6,222 nucleotides of DNA, from contig JAWCNV010000044.1 in assembly GCA_038848185.1 (NCBI GenBank), forward strand, positions 1-6,222, written 5' to 3'. This DNA comes from JAAOZP01 sp038848185. GTDB lineage: Archaea > Thermoproteota > EX4484-205 > JAAOZP01. Below are positions 1 through 5,699 of this stretch, piece by piece (position 1 is the stretch's first letter; the number at the start of each line of letters is the position of its first letter). A program made the position numbers and the translations under genes. The notes beneath the pieces are model-generated. The model did no database searches. It was not told the origin of the DNA and worked only from the letters and a program-made list of their open reading frames with translations.

Positions 1-285
1 GTATTCCGAAGCCCTCTTAATAATCAAGAAGTTTAAGTCAAACCAAACGATTGGAAGCGATAAGATTGCGTCAATATTTCTCCTTATATCTAAAGGCTTT
101 TTGCCTTTCTCCTCGATCACTTTGTTTTTTTCTAAGGACATTAACTGTCTCTACCAAAACTAGAATAGATGCACATGCCTTAAGCCTCTCCCTCTCTACC
201 TCTAAAGGATTATTTTACAAGCCTCTCCATATTCCGGATGGTTCTTTATGGCGTAAATGAAAATATTAGTATTAATATAAATCAT
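1..285 (-). pseudogene. Broken PIN-domain (VapC-like) toxin gene, 3' end outside window
   Basis: Three reading-frame pieces join into one PIN-domain protein. Piece 1 starts at ATG 285 (MIYINTNIFIYAIKNHPEYG...) and hits TAG at 204-202. Piece 2, in another frame from about 205, reads LEVERERLKACAS followed by ILVLVETVNVLRK. Piece 3, back in the frame of piece 1 from about position 136, reads NKVIEEKGKK, then LDIRRNIDAILSLPIVWFDL, and is still open at position 1. Joining them needs one missing base near 205 and one extra A in the 7-A run (T at 125-131 on the + strand). PIN proteins are Mg-dependent ribonucleases; those of the VapC type are toxins. The first catalytic acidic residue, normally Asp in an I-D-T-N motif, is Asn5 here. 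The Glu of VETVNVL is kept. The C-terminal acidic cluster would lie beyond the window. The gene follows the small ORF at 383-282 with an ATGA overlap and has a good ribosome binding site. Three separate lesions favour a decaying gene over a sequencing error, though homopolymer error could explain the indels. Confidence 0.8.
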
Positions 286-383
286 TTAAATTCCTCTCTA
301 GCTTCCTTCACGAGTTTTGCTGCATCTAAATCAGATTTTATTATCAATGAGATATCTGAAATACTTTCAATACTTGAAAGCAT
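282..383 (-). CDS. Putative 33-aa antitoxin-like small protein paired with the PIN gene
   Basis: A short ORF starts at ATG 383 and ends at TGA 284-282, which overlaps the ATG of the PIN gene (ATGA). This is the usual translational coupling of antitoxin-toxin pairs. The peptide begins MLSSIESISDISLIIKSD and ends LDAAKLVKEAREEFK, a charged amphipathic helix of the kind that can wrap a toxin partner. No DNA-binding fold is visible, and at 33 residues it is shorter than a normal VapB (about 70-90 aa). A TAA stop directly precedes the ATG in frame, so the ORF cannot extend upstream without a frameshift. There is no Shine-Dalgarno site, and the TATA-like box ends at the A of the ATG. Translation may therefore start lower down, for instance at TTG 347, giving 21 aa. 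Function is inferred from position and the helical tail only. Confidence 0.5.
   Translation of the reverse strand: MLSSIESISDISLIIKSDLDAAKLVKEAREEFK
293..298 (-). promoter_or_regulatory. Ribosome binding site of the PIN gene
   Basis: GAGAGG lies 7 nt upstream of ATG 285, inside the last codons of the small upstream ORF. It fixes the PIN start at 285 and indicates that the toxin was translated from the same mRNA as the small ORF. Confidence 0.65.
364..380. promoter_or_regulatory. Perfect 17-bp inverted repeat, candidate operator
   Basis: CTTTCAA-TAC-TTGAAAG is a perfect 7+7 bp dyad with a 3-bp centre. It begins 2 bp downstream (minus strand) of the TATA-like box at 390-383 and ends just before the expected transcription start near 360. 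A second, overlapping dyad TGAAA-TAC-TTTCA sits at 357-369, its centre 9 bp from the first, so three TTTCA/TGAAA half-sites are regularly spaced. A repressor here would block transcription initiation, as in self-regulated toxin-antitoxin operons. The repeat also falls in codons 2-7 of the small ORF if that starts at 383. In AT-rich DNA part of this symmetry could be chance. Confidence 0.4.
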
Positions 384-390
384 TTATAAA
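383..390 (-). promoter_or_regulatory. Archaeal TATA box (TTTATAAA)
   Basis: TTTATAAA on the minus strand, preceded by T-rich sequence and CGG, matches the archaeal TBP-binding consensus. It lies upstream of the small ORF/PIN pair and downstream of the pilin operon's last stop. Transcription would be expected to start about 22-27 bp downstream, near 360, placing the dyad at 364-380 between TATA box and start site. The T-run just before it (393-388) could also serve as an oligo-U terminator for the pilin operon; these two uses are not exclusive. Confidence 0.45.
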
Positions 391-508
391 AAACCGAATT
401 GAAGCGAAACTGAAAACCTGTATTGAGTTGCTCGATTAGGCTGAGGAGGCTCCTAAATAAGGATAACCATTACAGAGCCATAATACAAAGAAATCTAATA
501 TTCATGAT
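384..508. other. Intergenic region between pilin operon and PIN pair
   Basis: I see no gene in these 125 bases; the longest minus-strand ATG frames stop within about a dozen codons. It holds a small imperfect hairpin at 436-456 (arms TTAGG/CCTAA, with AGGAG-G-CTCCT nested off-centre at 444-454). No T-run follows the hairpin directly, so it is not a convincing intrinsic terminator. A minus-strand T6 tract at 393-388 is the most plausible U-rich termination signal for the operon ending at 509. The region is visibly AT-richer than the operon. Confidence 0.5.
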
Positions 509-3500
509 TCAATAGAAGGGGTTAACGTCCTCTATAGTAGGCATATGACCAGGCAAACTGGGGTTACTGGACTTTATGCATGTGAACATCCTGTGATACA
601 TGTCGCATTCTTCAACCGCGTTAAGATATGAACCACTAATCAAACACTTGTAAACATCTCCCCCAACAATCACACTGAAGCTTTTCGTAAAAAGCACATT
701 ACCCCTATAGTCTCTTATCTCAATTATTCCATTCCTGATCACAGGGTTAGTGATCACATTTAACTTGACAGTATCAGAACTTGCTGTAGCTCGTGCAACT
801 TCTGTACCCCTGCTATCCCTAAGGATAACCGTTAAACCTGATTCTAAACCCGTCACTGTAATACTGCGAGGATCAGTATCAGCACAGGCAACGAAGAAGT
901 CGAAGTCAGTACTTATCGTACCACCACCAGAAGTCTCGTCGCGCAAGCCAAGGCCGGCCAAGCGTACATCAATTTGCTGATTATTATATGTTAAAGACCC
1001 TATTTGAATAGCCTGAGATCCTTGGAGCCTGTATGCTGCTATTCCTGTTCTTCCTCTATACTGTCCTGTAAGCGTCCTGTTTCCAAGAAAAATAAACCAA
1101 GTGTTATCGGAGAGGCTGATGCTTGAACCTGTTTGCCCAACCCACTGCCCCGACCTCCATATCCCTAGCCTCCTCCGGTCTTGGCCACTCTGGATATAGC
1201 GTTGAAAGCCCAACAAGTAGAAGTTGCTTGCAGACTCATCAAGCATTGTTAAGCCTGCATACTGGTTAGCGTTTGAAGTAGTGTGCCGCTCCTTAGCAAG
1301 CACGTAGACAACACTTGCCTCCGACGGTATCCCGTTAGATGAGTATGCTACGGTGAATGAGCCTTCTGAAGCTGTGCCACGAATCCAACCATTCGGATCA
1401 TGAGTCCAGGTGCCTGAACCAGACGTAGTAAAACTTCCCGTGGAGAACGGGTTTTCAGAGAAATCATCGTAGGCGAAAGCGTTCCTTTTGTCAAGCTGGA
1501 TGTCGTTTATAACGGGGGTTTGAGGGTCATATAACACTGTAAAGGGTCTTGCATAGGTGCCTCCACCGTCGTCCCAATCCTTATCATTATTATATTTGAA
1601 GCTGTCTCCGGCTATTCCTCCTCCAATCATGAAGCCGGCAAACTTAAACTCTACCTTCGGCGTCCCCTTTGGTGGTGGGGAAGTATCTATCTTTGTTGTT
1701 TGGCTGGCTTCAAGCCTTATTGCGTCATACTCCATGAACCGGCTCGCACCTAAACCCCTCGTCCATACGAAAAGCTGGTCAACATTCTTTCCTCCTTTTT
1801 GATACGCATTTCCATACAGTATCAACAGGTCTATAAGCTGCTGGGAGGCGAAAATACTTGTTCCCCAGCTCTCGTTGTATAAGGCTGCCCAGTAAGAGTA
1901 GTTTCCATAACCATACTGAGTTCCCAAGGCGTATCCTCTGTGAGGAGTATATGTGCCTTGATTGTTGAACGTCCCATTAACTATATGCCCATCTATCGTA
2001 TACAGGGATCCCCATTTAAACCTCTGGATGGTTTGCGAAATATAACTGTCGTGAGGGTATCCTCCTATCATGCCTGCAAAAACCAGGTAGCTGTACGTTA
2101 TTTCAACATTCTTCTTCCAGCTGGCATTAGTATAATACAGGAAGTAGGGAACATTGTACGGTATGTAGACCATATCCTCGTAATAAATCTCGTCATGTAC
2201 TTCCTGCCCCTGTTGCGGGTGTGGAGACGTGTAAACCACTCTGTCAGACTTTCTGAAGGCCACAATCCTAACCGGAGCCCTTGAAACCCCCTGCCTGTCT
2301 GGCGCCGGCACTATTCCCCATTTGTCCTCAGGGAATTTAATAGGAATGTAGTAAGTATTGCCTGAACGATAAGAGTCATATGCGGTCAGTATATACTCTA
2401 CGTGGGAAACGTTGAACCTGTCCCTTAAGCTTATAGACCAGTCAACATGAGGGAGATTACGCGACGCCTCCACCCTATCGACAACAATCCATAGTATATA
2501 GCTTCCCGTATCTACTCTCCCCAATCCCCCGGATACTTTCATCTCAACCCTGTACTCCGGTATCTCAGCATCACAATCATCAAGCCAGACTATTCTGACC
2601 GCTTGTCTCCGGCATCCGGGCGGATAGTTAACCTCGAAGACCAGCTTAGACCCGTTTATGAACCTTTTCCTCCAGCCTAAGAAATTGGTGCTGCTTGGCG
2701 AAAGATACCTGTCGTCCCAAATCTCGACTTGATAGGGCACTTCGACAAAAGTATCAGGGTCCGCATCATAGTTCACTGTGGCAAAGACTCTCATCTGTTT
2801 AACAGGTGGCAGAGGGATCGGTGGATTAGGGTTGCTTGAGCTTGAGTCAAGAACAGTGTTAAACCAGTACATGGTCCCGTTTGGAAGAAGCTCGAAAACA
2901 TACGTCTCCTTCATCTTCGCAGGATTATTAGGATAGTATGGTTCAATAGCATTCTCCTGTATAACATACTCTATTCCAGGATAGCTGTATGCTTCAACGA
3001 TTATGTCTCTACTATCCTTAACTCTGACTATCGCAAACTGGTAGTAACCAGGTTTAGTTCTCCAGCTCCAGAAGGAATCTCTTTTAGCCTTAGCCTGCTG
3101 GCTTTTATCCCAGAAATCAGGTTTAAGGATGAGAGTATAGTTACCTCCACCATTATACGTTACTTCGACTATTTCATTGGTGCTGGCTCTCCTCCACCAG
3201 TATACTCCTTCAGGAGCAGTTGGGTCGAACCAGTATAATTCAAAACTCGTCTTCTTGAGGTCGTTCACAGGCTCCTCGTTCTCCCTTAGGACAACCACGT
3301 TATAGTAAACAAGATTATGATCCTCATCTGACCATATTGAGGTTATGGTGAGGTTCAGCATTATGAGGCGTGTGGTTCTCCAACCTATTACTCCTTGAGC
3401 AACATCATCTATGTTGATGCATGCGCCTATTGCAGAGATGCTGTTGGGCCTGTACCAGAATAGTTTAAGCAGTTTTTTACCCAGCGTCCTCTCAGTATAG

Positions 3501-3949
3501 GTTTGATCATGAGACTCGTAATGGATGACTCTGCCTTGATTATCGATCATGCCAATCCCTATTTTCATCGTCTTCTCCTCCTGTATCGTCTCGTCTACCC
3601 ACTCCGTCTCTATGTTAATCCCTTTGCTAGAGTAAGCCGCCTGAGTCGCGAGGAACCAGTATGAGAAAGTATTGTTGGCAAGTGTCCTCGCCTCCTTCAT
3701 CTCATCGATATCCAGGTCCTCGCTCCTCGTCCTGTTATACTGCATCGTGGCGTTCGACAATATTCTTGTAAGAACCCTCTGGAAGTCGGCGTCTATGCTT
3801 AGAACCGTCTCTCTGCTCGGATTATAGTTGAAGAAGAGGTGCTGGGTTGAAGTCAAGTAGATTGTTGTTGAAATCGCCAGTATTACGATTATGAGGGTGA
3901 TACACATCACCAGGATGATTTGCCCCTTACTCCTGTTTGCAGGCACCAT
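509..3949 (-). CDS. Giant class III signal (pilin-like) surface protein with LamG-like domain, candidate pilus-tip adhesin
   Basis: A 1146-aa secreted protein starting at ATG 3949 (MVPANRSKG|Q). The GTG at 3955 lies within the GGAGG ribosome binding site, so it is not the likely start. Residues 8-10 (K-G-Q) form an archaeal prepilin peptidase site, followed by a hydrophobic helix (about 11-34). The Glu expected near mature position 5 is absent (QIILVM). A pilin-like helical stem follows to about 115, then beta-rich regions, among them an Ig-like segment from about 215 with the E-E-P-V-N-D-L motif and a Pro/Ser linker at 369-385. Residues about 826-1022 look like a concanavalin A/LamG-like domain: it opens with Asp-Asp-Phe, contains D-N-T-W-F, GLGLRDE and a closing FDFF. 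An Ig-like domain at about 1028-1101 ends in VGGDVY, followed by a 45-residue tail with three Cys. About 13 N-X-S/T sequons suggest heavy N-glycosylation. The family is not named with certainty; surface location is well supported, and carbohydrate or substrate adhesion at a pilus tip is inferred. Confidence 0.85.
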   Translation of the reverse strand: MVPANRSKGQIILVMCITLIIVILAISTTIYLTSTQHLFFNYNPSRETVLSIDADFQRVLTRILSNATMQYNRTRSEDLDIDEMKEARTLANNTFSYWFLATQAAYSSKGINIETEWVDETIQEEKTMKIGIGMIDNQGRVIHYESHDQTYTERTLGKKLLKLFWYRPNSISAIGACINIDDVAQGVIGWRTTRLIMLNLTITSIWSDEDHNLVYYNVVVLRENEEPVNDLKKTSFELYWFDPTAPEGVYWWRRASTNEIVEVTYNGGGNYTLILKPDFWDKSQQAKAKRDSFWSWRTKPGYYQFAIVRVKDSRDIIVEAYSYPGIEYVIQENAIEPYYPNNPAKMKETYVFELLPNGTMYWFNTVLDSSSSNPNPPIPLPPVKQMRVFATVNYDADPDTFVEVPYQVEIWDDRYLSPSSTNFLGWRKRFINGSKLVFEVNYPPGCRRQAVRIVWLDDCDAEIPEYRVEMKVSGGLGRVDTGSYILWIVVDRVEASRNLPHVDWSISLRDRFNVSHVEYILTAYDSYRSGNTYYIPIKFPEDKWGIVPAPDRQGVSRAPVRIVAFRKSDRVVYTSPHPQQGQEVHDEIYYEDMVYIPYNVPYFLYYTNASWKKNVEITYSYLVFAGMIGGYPHDSYISQTIQRFKWGSLYTIDGHIVNGTFNNQGTYTPHRGYALGTQYGYGNYSYWAALYNESWGTSIFASQQLIDLLILYGNAYQKGGKNVDQLFVWTRGLGASRFMEYDAIRLEASQTTKIDTSPPPKGTPKVEFKFAGFMIGGGIAGDSFKYNNDKDWDDGGGTYARPFTVLYDPQTPVINDIQLDKRNAFAYDDFSENPFSTGSFTTSGSGTWTHDPNGWIRGTASEGSFTVAYSSNGIPSEASVVYVLAKERHTTSNANQYAGLTMLDESASNFYLLGFQRYIQSGQDRRRLGIWRSGQWVGQTGSSISLSDNTWFIFLGNRTLTGQYRGRTGIAAYRLQGSQAIQIGSLTYNNQQIDVRLAGLGLRDETSGGGTISTDFDFFVACADTDPRSITVTGLESGLTVILRDSRGTEVARATASSDTVKLNVITNPVIRNGIIEIRDYRGNVLFTKSFSVIVGGDVYKCLISGSYLNAVEECDMYHRMFTCIKSSNPSLPGHMPTIEDVNPFY
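884..1474 (-). other. Concanavalin A/LamG-like domain within the giant surface protein
   Basis: Residues about 826-1022 of the 1146-aa protein. The pattern is a D-D-F-S opening, G-T-W-T and G-W-I-R-G early strands, a middle section with QYAGLTMLDES, NFYLLGFQR and L-G-I-W-R-S-G-Q-W, then D-N-T-W-F-I-F, GLGLRDE and a closing T-D-F-D-F-F-V strand. This is the strand order seen in LamG/family-16-like jelly rolls of archaeal surface proteins. No glycosidase motif (ExDxxE) is visible, so binding rather than hydrolysis is more likely. Confidence 0.6.
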
Positions 3950-3951
3950 GC

Positions 3952-4431
3952 TCACCTCCTTGCGAGCTCAAGATGGATCTTTAACACCCATCGCCTCCTA
4001 GTGGTGTAGACTACGTCTGCCCCTGTGGCCTCACTGGCAACCCTGAAGTCTTCAGGTGAGGCGTTTGACACTGTTCCCAACGGCGTATGCTCAACAATCA
4101 TCCTATTCTGAGGATTCTGAGTCATGTTGTAAACAGTCATGTTATATACGACTGTAGGGGATATAAGAGCGTTAAGCATGTTCTTCATTGAACCCTCCCA
4201 TTCCTCCCTGCTCTTAAGTCCTCCGGAGCCGAACATAACCTTGTCGAAAACCTCCTGCTCCCCAAGGCTCATCAGGAGGTCGTAGCAGTATTTAGTGAGC
4301 TCATTCCTATACTTGGCGCTGTAAGGGTTAGGGGTTCTTGTAAGGCTTATCATCGTCATCATCGCCACCGCTATAATCCCGCTTGCCAGCAGGGCCTCTA
4401 CAACCCTCATCTGCCCCCTACTGTTTATCAT
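3952..4431 (-). CDS. Minor-pilin-like protein with class III signal peptide (RGQ)
   Basis: A 159-aa protein. I place the start at ATG 4431 because GGAGG at 4444-4440 lies 8 nt upstream and the ATG overlaps the previous gene's stop (ATGA); a GTG at 4446 is in frame but abuts this site. The N-terminus MINSRG|QMRVVEALLASG is a short basic leader, a Gly-Gln prepilin peptidase site and a hydrophobic helix to about residue 31. Glu12 is at mature position 6, one off the canonical Glu5. Residues 40-67 form a helical stem (ELTKYCYDLLMSLGEQEVFD) typical of archaeal pilins. A near-perfect tandem repeat VYNMT-VYNMT (95-104) carries two N-glycosylation sequons, with another at NAS 123-125. The C-terminal strand is RRRWVLKIHLELARR. 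It probably assembles in the outer envelope with its operon partners as a minor pilin. No specific family name can be given. Confidence 0.85.
   Translation of the reverse strand: MINSRGQMRVVEALLASGIIAVAMMTMISLTRTPNPYSAKYRNELTKYCYDLLMSLGEQEVFDKVMFGSGGLKSREEWEGSMKNMLNALISPTVVYNMTVYNMTQNPQNRMIVEHTPLGTVSNASPEDFRVASEATGADVVYTTRRRWVLKIHLELARR
3955..3959 (-). promoter_or_regulatory. Ribosome binding site of the giant surface protein
   Basis: GGAGGTGA (3959-3952) is a full match to the archaeal anti-Shine-Dalgarno and includes the stop codon of the preceding gene. The GGAGG core is 5 nt from ATG 3949, which decides for that start over the overlapping GTG at 3955. Confidence 0.8.
4120..4149 (-). repeat. 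Tandem 15-bp repeat encoding VYNMT twice
   Basis: Two adjacent 15-nt units (GTATATAACATGACT and GTTTACAACATGACT) differ only at two wobble positions and encode VYNMT-VYNMT. It creates two N-glycosylation sequons five residues apart in the 159-aa pilin-like protein. Confidence 0.8.
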
Positions 4432-5687
4432 TCTCCCCACCTCCACACCCTGACTTCAACAATATAGTGGAAAGAGCCTACCCTAACCATCCTCCTCAAC
4501 ACACTCGTCTTAATGTTTCCGGAGGCAGCACCCTTCTGACAGATAACGTTAGAGGGTTCTCTAAAGAAGTTAGCCAAGTAATATCCTCCCCTATACTTAA
4601 CAGGCACCATTATCAGACTCACATCATCGTCGACAACGCTTGCAAGCTCGTATACGCGTATGTTGTAGTGTCCATGGTTTATTATCCATCCTGACTCACC
4701 GTGCTCCGTCACGTCTTCGAAATCACTTAGGTAAACATAATAGGGCGGATTAGCAAGCGCTGCCTCCTTACCAAGATGTATGGCCGCTGGGGGAGCAAAG
4801 AATTCAAGCTCTTCTCCGGATTCATGCTCCAGAATCAGATAGTTATTGATAACAGTCCCGTCAAGAATACCCTCAACATCTGTTTCAAGGAGAGACGAGT
4901 TGACTGCTCTAATACCGTAATAGTCTGCGTATATAACAATCGAGGAGCCGCTCTTCCTTAAAACCTTGTTCCCTAGCTTAGCATCAATACTGCTTAGAAA
5001 AGATGTAAAGTCTAGCGTGACCTTTCCATCAGGGCCAACTAGTTGGGAAGATGAGTAATAGGAAGAGTTTAAGTAGCATTCTTCTTTAGATTCCTGTCCC
5101 CTGAGGCTCATGAAGATGTATAGCCCGGTGACATTGGCACCTATCGCGGGTCTGCCGTCAGGAGTCTTAACACTGATCTCTATGTAACAGGGGGCCGTTA
5201 GTTTACCATGGCCTACACCATGACCATTGTGAAAATAATAGGGGGGGTCCAAGACTTTAGCACTTATGTTTAATGCAGGCGTTATCCTTATGCTGAAACC
5301 GTACTCGTTCTCTAGGCCAAGGAGCTTTGCTATCCTGTCTGCACTTATTCGAACATACTTCGGAAGCGTCATGGTTGTTGATGTGTTGACTGAAGCTATT
5401 CTAAGAAGCTTGTTAACGTCTAGTTCATAGGGTTCTCCACCCGACTTCTGGAATCCAAAGGCATTGAGATCATCTTCTGACTGTACTAGGTTTATGTCTC
5501 CCCAGTTCTCGGGAACACCTGGGCTGAGCAGGGTCTTATCCATTATCGACTGTGCGATTTCGTCGAGCTGGTGTTCCCTGACTGTTGTGAAGGAGACGTA
5601 TGCTGTGGGGATGATGTAGCCTATGAAGGTTATGAGTATGAGGACTAGGATGGAGAAGGCGAAAGCATTATCCAGAGTTATATGCAT
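4428..5687 (-). CDS. Pilin-like membrane-anchored surface protein without leader peptide
   Basis: A 419-aa protein starting at ATG 5687. A TAG stop directly upstream in frame rules out a longer N-terminus, and GGTGA at 5699-5695 lies 7 nt before the ATG. The protein begins MHITLDNAFAFS and runs straight into a hydrophobic helix (about 8-30), so it resembles an already processed pilin with an acidic residue at position 6. A helical stem leads to LLSPGVPENWG (53-63), matching the L-x-x-P-G-x-P-x-N-W motif common in archaeal pilin-like proteins. YGFSIRITPALNIS (129-142) is also typical. Residues about 166-262 form an Ig/carboxypeptidase-regulatory-like beta domain (TPDGRPAIGANVTG, then VGPDGKVTLDFT). 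A C-terminal strand ends in VEVRVWRWGE. Five N-glycosylation sequons are visible, and H153/H156/H160 lie in a Gly-rich loop. Its stop overlaps the next gene (ATGA). Role inferred: structural or minor pilin subunit. Confidence 0.85.
   Translation of the reverse strand: MHITLDNAFAFSILVLILITFIGYIIPTAYVSFTTVREHQLDEIAQSIMDKTLLSPGVPENWGDINLVQSEDDLNAFGFQKSGGEPYELDVNKLLRIASVNTSTTMTLPKYVRISADRIAKLLGLENEYGFSIRITPALNISAKVLDPPYYFHNGHGVGHGKLTAPCYIEISVKTPDGRPAIGANVTGLYIFMSLRGQESKEECYLNSSYYSSSQLVGPDGKVTLDFTSFLSSIDAKLGNKVLRKSGSSIVIYADYYGIRAVNSSLLETDVEGILDGTVINNYLILEHESGEELEFFAPPAAIHLGKEAALANPPYYVYLSDFEDVTEHGESGWIINHGHYNIRVYELASVVDDDVSLIMVPVKYRGGYYLANFFREPSNVICQKGAASGNIKTSVLRRMVRVGSFHYIVEVRVWRWGE
4440..4444 (-). 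promoter_or_regulatory. Ribosome binding site of the 159-aa pilin-like gene
   Basis: GGAGG followed by TGG lies 8 nt before ATG 4431 and inside the coding end of the upstream gene, supporting the ATGA-overlap start and translational coupling. Confidence 0.75.
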
Positions 5688-5694
5688 CTACCTG

Positions 5695-5699
5695 TCACC
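5695..5699 (-). promoter_or_regulatory. Ribosome binding site of the 419-aa pilin-like gene
   Basis: GGTGA, containing the TGA stop of the preceding gene, lies 7 nt before ATG 5687. With the in-frame TAG at 5690-5688 it fixes this start. Confidence 0.7.

Noticed and set aside
51..260. Plus-strand ORF of 69 aa
   Set aside because: It is the antisense shadow of the broken PIN gene; its protein is low-complexity Leu/Ser and has no ribosome binding site.
436..456. Hairpin as an intrinsic terminator of the pilin operon
   Set aside because: The stem is only 5 bp with an 11-nt loop and no T-run follows it on the minus strand; the T6 tract at 393-388 is the better candidate.
750..980. Plus-strand ORF of 76 aa
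   Set aside because: Antisense shadow of the LamG/Ig-like coding region of the giant surface gene.
1940..2284. Plus-strand ORF of 114 aa inside the giant surface gene
   Set aside because: Antisense to a long, coherent, domain-bearing frame; no recognisable protein features.
3953..3955. GTG start for the giant surface protein (1148 aa)
   Set aside because: The codon is part of the GGAGGTGA ribosome binding site; ATG 3949 has the right spacing and keeps the signal peptide.
4383..4694. Plus-strand ORF of 103 aa across the 419/159-aa gene junction
   Set aside because: Antisense overlap of two well-supported pilin-like genes with clear ribosome binding sites; its product looks random.
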